Shown here: one piece after another, positions 8,955-17,019 of the stretch
Layout of the letters: each line of letters starts with the position of its first letter
Position numbering within the stretch: position 1 is the stretch's first letter
Source: Pseudarthrobacter sp. IC2-21
GTDB lineage: Bacteria; Actinomycetota; Actinomycetes; Actinomycetales; Micrococcaceae
Length of the DNA stretch: 64,000 nt
Reading direction: 5' to 3'
Assembly (NCBI RefSeq): GCF_034048115.1
Contig: NZ_CP139145.1
Coordinates: 2,666,001-2,730,000, forward strand
The notes under the pieces: generated by a model
What the model was told of the DNA's origin: nothing
The model's input: only the letters and a program-made list of their open reading frames with translations
The model's database searches: none
Program-made: the position numbers and the translations under genes

Positions 8955-9568
8955 TGCCTCCGGTATTCGCCCACGGCGCGCTCCGGCTGTACCTGCTTGC
9001 ACTGCTCGAGTCCGGCCCCAAGCACGGATACGATCTGATCAAGGCCCTCAGTGAACGGTTCGGCGGCACCTACTCCCCCAGCGCAGGCACCATCTACCCG
9101 CGCCTGGGCAAGCTCGAGGAGGAAGGCCTGGTGGCCACCGAAACATCGGGCCGCCGCACCAACTACCGCATCACAGCGGCGGGGCTGGAGGAACTGAACA
9201 GGCGCAGGGATGAACTCGCCGGCGTCGAGAATGACATTTCGGTTTCGGTCCGGCGGCTGGCGGACAACCTGCGGGCGGACATTCGCGCCAATATGCGCGG
9301 GCTCCGGGCCGATCTTGCCGCCACCGCCGAGGCAGCCCGCTCTACCGCCCGCAGTGCCGACTTCAGAAAGGCCGGCAGCCGGCAGACCTCCGAGGGGATC
9401 CGCGAGCTCAAGGAAGCCGAGATGCTGCTCCAGGCGTTCCGGGACGATCTCCGGGTGGAACTCCGCCTGCAGGCCAGCCGGCAGCCGCTCAGCCCCGTCA
9501 CGCTGGAAACCGTGAGGACCGTGCTTGACCAGGCGCGCATTTCCATCCGCAACTCCCTGCCCGGCTAA
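8954..9568 (+). CDS. PadR-family transcriptional regulator
   Basis: 204-residue repressor-type protein. The N-terminal winged helix-turn-helix (residues 1-80) shows the PadR pattern: LLALLESGPKHGYDLIKAL, PSAGTIYPRLGKLEEEGLV, then TSGRRTNYRITAAG. A long, mostly helical and charged C-terminal half (85-200, rich in Arg and Ala) probably forms the dimer or effector part. It is translated by coupling to the DUF4097 gene. It probably binds the ATATAT inverted repeat at 8032-8097 and controls its own operon. The inducer is unknown. Confidence 0.9.
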   Translation: MPPVFAHGALRLYLLALLESGPKHGYDLIKALSERFGGTYSPSAGTIYPRLGKLEEEGLVATETSGRRTNYRITAAGLEELNRRRDELAGVENDISVSVRRLADNLRADIRANMRGLRADLAATAEAARSTARSADFRKAGSRQTSEGIRELKEAEMLLQAFRDDLRVELRLQASRQPLSPVTLETVRTVLDQARISIRNSLPG

Positions 9569-9680
9569 ACTGGAGGCCCGCATTATTTACGGGAACCCCC
9601 TCCCCGTTTCGCGGCGTGTCCCATGGTGTGGGAGACTTGAGGGCAGCTCTTTTGAGTACCAACATTTAAGGAGGCCAGCT

Positions 9681-9755
9681 ATGAGCAAGCGTGCACGTAA
9701 ACGTCGTGACCGTAAGCGTGGCGGCGCGAACCACGGGAAGCGCCCCAACACCTAA
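9681..9755 (+). CDS. Small basic ribosomal protein bL37-type (AURKAIP1/COX24 family)
   Basis: A 24-residue protein starting MSKRARKRRDRKRGG and ending NHGKRPNT. It has a very good ribosome site (AAGGAGG, 9668-9674) seven bases before the ATG. Both the length and the nearly all-basic sequence match the tiny actinobacterial protein found in mycobacterial 70S ribosome structures and named bL37, previously annotated as AURKAIP1/COX24 domain protein. It is a stand-alone gene ending before a strong bidirectional terminator. It is easily missed because of its length. Confidence 0.9.
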   Translation: MSKRARKRRDRKRGGANHGKRPNT

Positions 9756-9781
9756 GCCCATGCTTGGAGTAACGGTTCAAG

Positions 9782-9821
9782 CGAAGGACCCCGGAAGCCA
9801 CCTGGCTTCCGGGGTCCTTCG
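9782..9821. terminator. Bidirectional Rho-independent terminator
   Basis: A perfect 19-bp inverted repeat (9782-9800 with 9803-9821, arm CGAAGGACCCCGGAAGCCA) with a 2-base centre. It serves bL37 on the plus strand and may also serve rsrA on the minus strand. Confidence 0.85.
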
Positions 9822-9879
9822 TCTTAACGCCTGCTGACGCGGTCAGTCCAGCCCGCCGCTGCCGCCATTTTGTGAGTGG

Positions 9880-10140
9880 TTAGGCGTCCACCGGGCGGAT
9901 GGCGTGGATCCGGTCCAGGATGGCGTTCTTCAGGTTCTCCGGCGCCGCCTCTGTACAGGAACGCTTGACCACCTTGCGGATGACGCACTCCAAGTCGTAT
10001 TGCTCGGTGCACTCCGGGCAATCGTCGAGGTGGTGCTTGATTTCCGTGATGTCCTCACGGGTCAGGGCGCCGTCGAGGTACTCGTAGATGCGTTGCATCC
10101 GCGTGTCATCGCAGTCGCCCAATCCTTGGCAGTCGCTCAT
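9880..10140 (-). CDS. rsrA: Mycothiol-system anti-sigma factor RsrA
   Basis: 86-residue zinc-binding anti-sigma factor (ZAS family) that holds SigR inactive under reducing conditions and releases it when its thiols are oxidised. The HxxxCxxC zinc motif is present as HHLDDCPEC (His37, Cys41, Cys44), with further cysteines at 4, 10, 51 and 62. The start ATG overlaps the sigR stop as ATGA, so the pair is coupled, as in other actinobacteria. Confidence 0.95.
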   Translation of the reverse strand: MSDCQGLGDCDDTRMQRIYEYLDGALTREDITEIKHHLDDCPECTEQYDLECVIRKVVKRSCTEAAPENLKNAILDRIHAIRPVDA

Positions 10141-11024
10141 TTCCTGTTCTCCTGTTGTGTACTCGCAGCCGGGTCCTGTGACTCCACTGCGCCTTTGAAT
10201 CCTCGATCGGCGGCATAGTCCGCCAGCAGGTCCCGCAACATCTTCCGGCCGCGGTGGAGCCGGGACATCACAGTGCCGATCGGCGTGTTCATGATGTCCG
10301 AAATTTCCTTATACGCGAATCCCTCGACGTCTGCGAAGTACACGGCGAGCCGGAACTCCTCAGGGATGGACTGCAGGGCCCGTTTGACGTCCGAATCCGG
10401 CAAATGGTCAAGGGCCTCAGCCTCAGCCGACCGCAGGCCGCGGGACGTATGCGACTCCGCCCTGGCCAACTGCCAGTCCTCGATCGTGTCCGAGTTTGAC
10501 TGCAACGGCTCGCGCTGCCGTTTGCGGTACAGGTTGATGTAAGTATTGGTCAGGATCCGGTACAGCCACGCCTTGAGGTTGGTGCCCGGCTTGTACTGGT
10601 GGAACGCGGAGAAGGCTTTGGTGTAGGCCTCCTGGACGAGGTCCTCCGCGTCGGCCGGGTTCCTGGCCATGCGCATGGCCGCCGAGTAAAGCTGATCCAC
10701 ATACTGCATGGCGTCACGCTCGAAGCGGATCCGCCGTTCTTCGGTCGACTCCGTGGCCATGTCCACAGCCGGCTCGGCCGCGCCAGCAGGCTCGGCAGGG
10801 GATTCCTCCGCAGCGGAATTCTCCGCGGCGCGTTCCTCTGCTTGGGGCGCAGCGTCCTTTACCGTTTCGGTCGGTGCCTGCGTTCCGGTCACCTGCGCGT
10901 CCGATTCACCTGCAGCCGCTTCCGCCGCCACAGCGGGCGAATCTGTCCGGGCGTCGCCGCCGGTCTTGGCGCCGCTTTGCGGGGCCCCATACATGGCCTC
11001 AACGGCCGGATCCACGGTACTCAT
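10137..11024 (-). CDS. sigR: RNA polymerase sigma factor SigR (ECF, thiol-oxidative stress)
   Basis: 295-residue group IV sigma factor. Region 2 (about 105-170) contains [20 protein letters not shown] and [15 protein letters not shown]. Region 4 (about 225-280) contains [17 protein letters not shown] and [19 protein letters not shown], and ends in [16 protein letters not shown]. The first ~90 residues are an Ala/Glu/Pro-rich, low-complexity acidic extension before [14 protein letters not shown], much longer than in typical SigR. I chose the ATG at 11024 because a SigR-like promoter ends just upstream; a longer frame to 11150 would run through that promoter. It is followed by its anti-sigma factor. 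It should transcribe thioredoxin, mycothiol and proteolysis genes elsewhere, and its own operon. Confidence 0.93.
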   Translation of the reverse strand: MSTVDPAVEAMYGAPQSGAKTGGDARTDSPAVAAEAAAGESDAQVTGTQAPTETVKDAAPQAEERAAENSAAEESPAEPAGAAEPAVDMATESTEERRIRFERDAMQYVDQLYSAAMRMARNPADAEDLVQEAYTKAFSAFHQYKPGTNLKAWLYRILTNTYINLYRKRQREPLQSNSDTIEDWQLARAESHTSRGLRSAEAEALDHLPDSDVKRALQSIPEEFRLAVYFADVEGFAYKEISDIMNTPIGTVMSRLHRGRKMLRDLLADYAADRGFKGAVESQDPAASTQQENRK

Positions 11025-11042
11025 TGCGCCCAAGTCTACTGT

Positions 11043-11066
11043 GACGGCCTTGGCGCGCGGCGTTCC
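11043..11066 (-). promoter_or_regulatory. Candidate SigR-type autoregulatory promoter
   Basis: On the minus strand GGAAC (11066-11062) is followed after 16 bases by GTC (11045-11043), one mismatch from the SigR/SigH consensus GGAAY-N16/18-GTT. The predicted transcript would begin close to the ATG at 11024. The match is suggestive but short. Confidence 0.35.
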
Positions 11067-11345
11067 GTACTGCGGCGGATCGGATTCGAGAGCCTGCAGT
11101 CTGAGGGGACCGGATGTCTCCACACCGTCTTTCAGCAACCGCAAGGGCAACTCCGTTCTCTTTCAACGCCGCCCTGGCACGAGCCGACGTTAGGTAAAAA
11201 TATCCGGGCAGTTGAACTTCTCGCCGCCAGCGTTCGGCGGACCTTCAATCGATAACCCCGGTTGGCGGGCAAATATTCCTCAAAAGTGCAAGACTAGAAC
11301 GGACTTCGCCGCATCTGAGCGGTTCGTCCAGCCAGGAGGAAATTC

Positions 11346-11879
11346 ATGTCCTTTGCCCGCACCCTCGCCCGGCCCATGTTGGCCTCCAGTTTCGTTTTCG
11401 CCGGACTGGATAAGCTGAAGAACGCCGATGACACGGCGCAGCAACTCTCTCCGCTCCTGCAGAAGGCCGCCGCGTCGCTGCCTTTCCAGGCTGATGAAAA
11501 GATGCTGGCCCGCGTGATCGGCGGAACCCAGGTGGGTGCCGGCGTGCTGTTCGGCCTCGGCAAGTTCAGCCGTCTTTCGGCCACCGTGCTGACAGTCATA
11601 TCGCTCCTGAACACTTTTGTGGAGTGGCGCAGCGCTGACATCAGCACCAAGGCAGGCCGGGAGGCCCGCCGTAACCAGCTCCTGAAGAATGTTTCCCTGA
11701 GCGGTGGCGCCCTCCTGGCCTCAGTGGACACCGCCGGGAAGCCCGGCCTCGCCTGGCGTGCCGAGCACATTGCAGCCGACGCCCGGAAGACGGCTGCGGA
11801 GGCCCGGAAGACCACCGGCAAGAAGCTTCACAACGCAGACAAAGCCGTGCGCCGCGCCGTGCACGCAACGGGGGCATAA
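11346..11879 (+). CDS. DoxX-family membrane protein
   Basis: 177-residue protein with a DoxX-like domain in the first ~115 residues: ARPMLASSFVFAGLDKLKN, then helices around GGTQVGAGVLFGLGKFSR and LSATVLTVISLLNTF. The C-terminal 50 residues are soluble, Ala/Lys-rich and probably helical (AADARKTAAEARKT). A clear ribosome site (AGGAGG at about 11333) supports the ATG. It ends seven bases before aroA and is probably co-transcribed with it. Family members are associated with oxidative-stress functions; the location next to sigR is consistent but not proof. Confidence 0.8.
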   Translation: MSFARTLARPMLASSFVFAGLDKLKNADDTAQQLSPLLQKAAASLPFQADEKMLARVIGGTQVGAGVLFGLGKFSRLSATVLTVISLLNTFVEWRSADISTKAGREARRNQLLKNVSLSGGALLASVDTAGKPGLAWRAEHIAADARKTAAEARKTTGKKLHNADKAVRRAVHATGA

Positions 11880-11885
11880 GCACGC

Positions 11886-13277
11886 ATGACAGGTTCCACC
11901 CCGCCAGCACTCCCGGTTTCCGATAACCTCACCGTGAACTGGCCTGCCCCGTTTGCGAGCCGTCCCATTAACGCCACGGTGACGGTGCCCGGCTCGAAAT
12001 CGCTGACCAACAGATTCCTGGTGCTGGCTGCACTGGCTGACGGCCCCTCCCGCCTGCGGGCCCCCCTGCACTCGCGCGATTCCGCCCTGATGGTCGAGGC
12101 CCTTCGACTGCTGGGCGCCACCGTCAGGGAGGTGCCCGGGGACAGTGCCTACGGGCCCGACCTTGAGGTGACGCCGCTCAGCCCCGAGGCGACGTCGTCG
12201 CGCACGCACATCGATTGCGGCCTGGCCGGAACGGTGATGCGTTTTGTCCCGCCGTTGGCGGCGCTGCGGAAGGGTGCCAGCGTTTTCGACGGCGACCCGC
12301 ACGCCCGGAAGCGGCCCATGGGCGCCATCATTGATGCGCTCAAGGGGCTCGGCGTGGCCGTGACAACGGACGACGGCGGGACCCCCTCCTCGCTGCCGTT
12401 CACCGTGGAAGGCACGGGGGAAGTCCGCGGCGGCCACCTGGTCATTGATGCCAGCGGCTCGTCCCAGTTCGTTTCGGCCCTGCTGCTGGTGGGCGCAAGG
12501 TTCACCGAGGGGCTCCACCTCGAGCACGTGGGCAAACCCGTGCCCAGCCTCGACCACATCACCATGACCGTGGCGGTCCTCCGCGGCGCCGGCGTCTCCG
12601 TTGACGATTCCACGCCCAACCACTGGGTGGTGGCACCGGGACCCATCCGCGCCTTCGATCAGCGCATCGAACAGGACCTCTCGAACGCGGGCCCCTTCCT
12701 GGCCGCCGCTTTGGCCACCCGGGGGACTGTGCGGATCCCGGACTGGCCGGCCAAAACCACCCAGGTGGGCGACCAGTGGCGCAGCATCCTTGCAGAAATG
12801 GGGGCGGACGTCAGCCTGGCCGACGGCGTCCTGACTGTCACCGGCGGACCCGAGATCAAGGGTGCGGACTTCGACGAGACCAGTGAGCTCGCCCCCACCG
12901 TAGCCGCTCTGTGCGCACTGGCCACGAGTCCGTCCCGGCTCACCGGCATCGCACATTTACGCGGCCATGAGACGGACCGGCTCGCGGCGCTGGTCACTGA
13001 AATCAACCGCCTCGGCGGTGATGCGGAAGAAACCAGCGACGGCCTGGTGATCCGTCCGGCCAAGCTGCGCGCCGGCGTGGTCCACAGTTACGCCGACCAC
13101 CGGATGGCCACCGCCGGGGCGATTCTGGGCCTGGCCGTGCCGGGCATTGAAGTGCAGGACATCGGAACCACTGCCAAGACCATGCCCGAGTTCCCGCAGA
13201 TGTGGGCGGAAATGGTGGCGCAAAACGCGGTTCCCGCCGACGCAACGGAAGGTTCCAGCGGTGGCGCGCAGCACTGA
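11886..13277 (+). CDS. aroA: 3-phosphoshikimate 1-carboxyvinyltransferase (EPSP synthase)
   Basis: 463-residue shikimate-pathway enzyme joining phosphoenolpyruvate and shikimate-3-phosphate. Key blocks in order: PGSKSLTNRFLVLAALADGP near residue 37, GLAGTVMRFVPPLAAL near 115, RKRPMGAIIDALKGLGV near 140, DASGSSQFVSALLL near 190, and DHRMATAGAILGLAVPG near 400. The length is normal for the actinobacterial form. It overlaps the rsgA start by 17 bases. The order aroA-rsgA-hisN is commonly seen in actinobacteria. Confidence 0.96.
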   Translation: MTGSTPPALPVSDNLTVNWPAPFASRPINATVTVPGSKSLTNRFLVLAALADGPSRLRAPLHSRDSALMVEALRLLGATVREVPGDSAYGPDLEVTPLSPEATSSRTHIDCGLAGTVMRFVPPLAALRKGASVFDGDPHARKRPMGAIIDALKGLGVAVTTDDGGTPSSLPFTVEGTGEVRGGHLVIDASGSSQFVSALLLVGARFTEGLHLEHVGKPVPSLDHITMTVAVLRGAGVSVDDSTPNHWVVAPGPIRAFDQRIEQDLSNAGPFLAAALATRGTVRIPDWPAKTTQVGDQWRSILAEMGADVSLADGVLTVTGGPEIKGADFDETSELAPTVAALCALATSPSRLTGIAHLRGHETDRLAALVTEINRLGGDAEETSDGLVIRPAKLRAGVVHSYADHRMATAGAILGLAVPGIEVQDIGTTAKTMPEFPQMWAEMVAQNAVPADATEGSSGGAQH

Positions 13278-14376
13278 TTCGTGGGATGAGTCCGACGTCC
13301 GGATCCGTCCCAGCAAAAAGGGCTCCCGGCCCCGCACCAAGGACCGACCCAGCCATGACGACGCCGTGACCGGCCGCATCATCACGGTGGACCGCGGACG
13401 CTACACCGCCGTGGTGGGCGAGGACTCGGGTGACGAACGGATCATTATCGCCGCACGGGCCCGTGAGCTGCGACGCTCCCCCGTCGTGGCCGGCGATTTC
13501 GTCTCCCTCGTCGGAGACGTCTCCGGCGAGCCCGACACCCTCGCCCGGCTGGTCCGGATCCAGGACCGCCGCACCCTGCTGCGCCGCAGCGCCGATGACA
13601 CGGATCCGATCGAACGCGCGGTGGTGGCCAACGCAGATCAGCTCGTGGTGGTGGTGGCAGCCGCCAACCCGGAGCCACGCACCGGATTCATCGACCGCGC
13701 CCTGGTGGCAGCGTACGACGCCGGGATCGAGCCACTGCTGCTCGTCACCAAGGCGGACGTCAAGGATCCAGCGGAACTGCTGGCGAATTATGAGCACCTG
13801 GACTTCCCGGTCATCATCAGCCGGACAGCCGACTCCGCCGCTTCCGGCATCGACGCGCGCTCCGACGACGGGCTGTCGGCCCGGCTGGACAGTGACGCTG
13901 TGTCGCAGCTTCGCGCGTATCTGGACGGCAAGGTCACGGTGATGCTCGGCCATTCCGGCGTCGGCAAGTCCACCATGGTCAACGCGCTCACCGGCGCCGA
14001 ACGGGCAACGGGCGGCGTGAACGCGGTGACGGGCCGCGGCCGCCACACGTCGTCGTCGGCCCTGGCCCTGAAACTGACCGATGCTCCGGCGGGCAGTTGG
14101 ATCATCGACACCCCCGGTATCCGTTCGTTCGGCCTGGCGCACGTGGACCCGGATCGGATCCTGCGGTCCTTCCCGGACCTGGAGCCTGGCACTGATGCCT
14201 GCGAGCGTGGCTGTAAACACAACTCTGCTGCGGTCAATTGCGGCTTGGACTCATGGGTGGCCGAGGGAAAGGCCGGTCCAACCGGCCCCGCCCGGCTGGC
14301 CTCACTGCGGCGGCTGCTGGGTTCTGACCCGAGGCTTGTAGGCCAGGAAAGCAAGGAGCTCGGCACCGTCGGCTAG
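13261..14376 (+). CDS. rsgA: Ribosome small-subunit-dependent GTPase A
   Basis: 371-residue circularly permuted GTPase acting late in 30S assembly. An N-terminal OB-fold covers about 35-110. The permuted G domain has G4 (TKAD) before G1 (GHSGVGKST, about residue 230) and G3 (DTPGIRSFGL, about 285). The C-terminal zinc part carries CERGCKHNSAAVNC. The GTG at 13261 is chosen because GGAAGG lies about 9 bases upstream and the start overlaps aroA by 17 bases; a longer in-frame extension lies entirely within aroA and lacks support. Confidence 0.95.
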   Translation: MARSTDSWDESDVRIRPSKKGSRPRTKDRPSHDDAVTGRIITVDRGRYTAVVGEDSGDERIIIAARARELRRSPVVAGDFVSLVGDVSGEPDTLARLVRIQDRRTLLRRSADDTDPIERAVVANADQLVVVVAAANPEPRTGFIDRALVAAYDAGIEPLLLVTKADVKDPAELLANYEHLDFPVIISRTADSAASGIDARSDDGLSARLDSDAVSQLRAYLDGKVTVMLGHSGVGKSTMVNALTGAERATGGVNAVTGRGRHTSSSALALKLTDAPAGSWIIDTPGIRSFGLAHVDPDRILRSFPDLEPGTDACERGCKHNSAAVNCGLDSWVAEGKAGPTGPARLASLRRLLGSDPRLVGQESKELGTVG

Positions 14377-14430
14377 CGTGCGGACGCCCACCTCCCCAAC
14401 GCCGCGGCGGTTTGACGGTAGTTTGGAACC

Positions 14431-15243
14431 ATGATCCAACCCGCTTCGAGCTACAACGATGACCTGCGCCTGGCCCATGTGCTGGCCGATTCCGTGGATG
14501 ACCAGACCATGAGCCGCTTCAAGGCCCTGGACCTGCACGTCGAGACCAAGCCTGACCTGACGCCGGTCACCGACGCGGACAAGTCTGCCGAAGAGGCCAT
14601 CCGCGGCCAGCTGTCCCGCTCACGCCCCCGGGATGCGGTGCTCGGCGAGGAATTCGGCAGTTCCGGGCACGGCTCCCGGCGTTGGATCATTGATCCGATC
14701 GATGGCACCAAGAACTTTGTCCGTGGTGTCCCCGTGTGGGCCACCCTGATCGCCCTGGTGGATGAGGGGGAACCCGTGGTTGGCGTTGTCAGTGCTCCTG
14801 CGCTCGGCAAGCGCTGGTGGGCCGCGAAAGGCGCCGGCGCGTACATGGGCAGGTCCCTTGCCGCGGCAACCCGGCTCCGCGTCTCGAACGTTTCCAACCT
14901 TGCGGATGCCTCGCTGTCCTACTCGAGCCTGAGCGGCTGGAAGGAGCGCGGGAATCTGGACGAGTTCCTGGGCCTGACCGAGGACGTGTGGCGTACACGG
15001 GCGTACGGCGACTTCTGGTCCTACTGCATGGTGGCTGAGGGCTCCGTTGACATTGCCTGCGAGCCGGAGCTGAACCTCTACGACATGGCGGCGCTGGTGC
15101 CCATCGTCGTTGAAGCCGGCGGCCGTTTCACCTCGCTGGAGGGCCAGGACGGGCCCTTCGGCGGCAACGCGCTGGCCACCAACTCCATCCTCCACTCCGA
15201 GGTACTCAAGCGGCTGAACCCGGAACTGGACGACCTGCTGTAA
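14431..15243 (+). CDS. hisN: Histidinol-phosphatase, inositol-monophosphatase family
   Basis: 270-residue Mg2+-dependent phosphatase for the penultimate histidine step in actinobacteria. It shows the IMPase motifs LGEEFG (metal Glu, about residue 72), [15 protein letters not shown] (metal Asp pair, about 88-102) and the C-terminal block [15 protein letters not shown] (about 220). The [13 protein letters not shown] stretch fits HisN rather than a general inositol phosphatase. It is the last gene of the aroA-rsgA run, separated by 54 bases from rsgA. Confidence 0.9.
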   Translation: MIQPASSYNDDLRLAHVLADSVDDQTMSRFKALDLHVETKPDLTPVTDADKSAEEAIRGQLSRSRPRDAVLGEEFGSSGHGSRRWIIDPIDGTKNFVRGVPVWATLIALVDEGEPVVGVVSAPALGKRWWAAKGAGAYMGRSLAAATRLRVSNVSNLADASLSYSSLSGWKERGNLDEFLGLTEDVWRTRAYGDFWSYCMVAEGSVDIACEPELNLYDMAALVPIVVEAGGRFTSLEGQDGPFGGNALATNSILHSEVLKRLNPELDDLL

Positions 15244-15265
15244 GCCCGCATTTCCGAATTATCGT

Positions 15266-15297
15266 CGGCGGGCCCCTCCTTTCGGAGGTGCCCGCCG
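15266..15297 (+). terminator. Rho-independent terminator after hisN
   Basis: GC-rich hairpin CGGCGGGCccCTCC-TTTC-GGAGgtGCCCGCCG (15266-15297) with one internal mismatch pair, followed by TTCGCATCTT. It ends the aroA-rsgA-hisN transcript. Confidence 0.8.
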
Positions 15298-15402
15298 TTC
15301 GCATCTTCGGGGATTCTGCCAATTCCGGAACTCACGTAACAAAGCCCTTAACATTCCGCCACGCTTTTTCGCTGCGGCGGGCATGTCCTACGCTCTTTAA
15401 CA

Positions 15403-15516
15403 GGTCACGAGTGCCAGCGCTAAACCCCGGTTTGCTGGCCGGCAACCCTCCATTCGCGGCGGGGTGCCCCGGGTGACGACCAGGCCGCTCCTCAATGGAC
15501 CCGGCAAGCGCGGATT
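15403..15516 (+). promoter_or_regulatory. SAM-IV riboswitch
   Basis: The sequence follows the actinobacterial SAM-IV aptamer almost base for base as I recall it. It opens GGTCACGAGTGCCAGCG, then CCCCGGTTTGCTGGCCGG, CAACCCTCC, a variable hairpin, GGGGTGCCCCGGGTGACGACC, and finally GGCAAGCGCGGATTC near 15502-15516. It senses S-adenosylmethionine. Right after it a short hairpin (TCCCGG-CA-CCGGGA, about 15516-15529) followed by GTCCTTTT may act as the expression platform. It sits 35 bases before the start of a class V aminotransferase gene, which it should repress when SAM is abundant. Confidence 0.9.
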
Positions 15517-15551
15517 CCCGGCACCGGGAGTCCTTTTAAAGTGAGGTCTCC

Positions 15552-16991
15552 GTGACAACTGCCACCGTCTCCCCCGCCGTCCAGAACAGCCATACCGTCC
15601 AGAACAGCCGTGCGGCAGCAGCTGCGGGTGAAAGCGCAGCGAGTGCCGGACGCCCCCTCGCCGCCGTCACCGGCGCTGAAATTCAAGCGCCGCTGATCCA
15701 GGGCGGGCAGGTTCGCTACGCCAACCTCGATTACGGCGCGTCAGCTCCTGCCCTGTCCGTCGTGTCGGCCTACCTCAACGAGATCCTGCCGTTCTACGCC
15801 AGTGTGCACCGCGGTGCCGGCTACGCGTCGCAGCTCAGCACATCCGTCTACGAGAACGCCCGGAACATCGTGCGGGACTTCGTGGGCGGGCGCCCGGACG
15901 ACTCCGTTATCTTCACCCGCAACACCACCGACTCGCTGAATCTTCTCGCCGGCTGCCTGCCGCACACGGACGGCCGGCCCGACGGCGACGTCCTGTACCT
16001 GGACATCGAGCACCACGCCAACCTTCTGCCCTGGCAGGGTGTTCCGCACCGCAGCGTAGTGGCTGCACCCACCATCGCCGGAACCGTCGAAGCCCTCCGC
16101 GCCGAACTTCAGGAGGGCCGGGTCAGCCTGCTCGCTGTCACCGGCGCCTCCAACGTCACCGGTGAGATCCTTCCGATCGGTGTCCTCGCCGACCTGGCCC
16201 ACCAATACGGGGCACGCATTGTGGTGGACGCCGCGCAACTCGCACCGCACCGGCGCATTGATATCAGCACTGACAACGTGGATTACCTGGCCTTCTCCGG
16301 CCACAAGCTCTACGCGCCGTTCGGGTCAGGCGTCCTGATTGGGCGAAGTGACTGGCTTGATGCCGGCACTCCGCACCTGGCCGGCGGGGGCGCAGTCAGG
16401 GAGGCAAAGCTCGACGGCGTCAGCTGGGCCACCGGACCGGCCCGGCACGAGGGGGGCTCACCGAACGTCCTGGGTGCGGCCACGCTGGCCCGCGCCACCC
16501 AGGTCATCGCGTCCCTGGACCAGGACCGCTGGCATGCCCATGAGGCGGCCATCAGGTCGTTCCTGGTGGAGGGACTGCAGAAGGTCGACGGCGTCACGGT
16601 CCACCAGATCTTCTCGGACACCGATCCGGGGACTGACACGATCGGCGTCGTAAACTTCTCCGTGGCCGGCTACGACGCGGGATTGGTTGCCGCCTATCTT
16701 TCGGCAGAGCACGGTGTGGGCCTGCGGGACGGCCGCTTCTGCGCGCACCCGCTGCTGAAGCGCCTGGGTCTTCCATCCGGATCGCTGCGGGCAAGTTTTG
16801 GTGTGGGGTCCCGGCTGGAGGACGCTGAACGGCTGCTGGCCGGCCTGGAGCAGCTGCGCCGCGCCGGCCTGGGCTGGGACTACGTGGTGGATTCGGGCCG
16901 CTGGGTTCCGGCCAACGACACCCGGACCTACCCCCACTGGGCACCAAATACACCCGGCACTGCCGGGGCCGCGCCCTGCCTCGACGACTGA
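15552..16991 (+). CDS. Class V aminotransferase (cysteine-desulfurase-like PLP enzyme)
   Basis: 479-residue fold-type I PLP enzyme. Central motifs: NLDYGASAPAL near residue 57, DSVIFTRNTTDSLNLLAGCL, LDIEHHANLLPW, the PLP Asp strand RIVVDAAQLAPH, and the Schiff-base lysine in FSGHKLYAPFGSGVL. This matches SufS/CsdA-like desulfurases, but a clear active-site cysteine loop is not obvious. The first ~35 residues are a poorly conserved Ala/Ser-rich extension. It starts at GTG 15552. Control by the SAM-IV riboswitch just upstream points to a sulfur-assimilation or methionine-cycle role. The exact substrate is unknown. Confidence 0.88.
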   Translation: MTTATVSPAVQNSHTVQNSRAAAAAGESAASAGRPLAAVTGAEIQAPLIQGGQVRYANLDYGASAPALSVVSAYLNEILPFYASVHRGAGYASQLSTSVYENARNIVRDFVGGRPDDSVIFTRNTTDSLNLLAGCLPHTDGRPDGDVLYLDIEHHANLLPWQGVPHRSVVAAPTIAGTVEALRAELQEGRVSLLAVTGASNVTGEILPIGVLADLAHQYGARIVVDAAQLAPHRRIDISTDNVDYLAFSGHKLYAPFGSGVLIGRSDWLDAGTPHLAGGGAVREAKLDGVSWATGPARHEGGSPNVLGAATLARATQVIASLDQDRWHAHEAAIRSFLVEGLQKVDGVTVHQIFSDTDPGTDTIGVVNFSVAGYDAGLVAAYLSAEHGVGLRDGRFCAHPLLKRLGLPSGSLRASFGVGSRLEDAERLLAGLEQLRRAGLGWDYVVDSGRWVPANDTRTYPHWAPNTPGTAGAAPCLDD

Positions 16992-17019
16992 TCCTACGGC
17001 TGGCTCCTACGTCCGGGCC

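Noticed and set aside
11721..12956. 411-codon minus-strand open frame opposite aroA
   Set aside because: aroA motifs cover the plus strand. The antisense product is Gly/His/Arg-rich and matches nothing.
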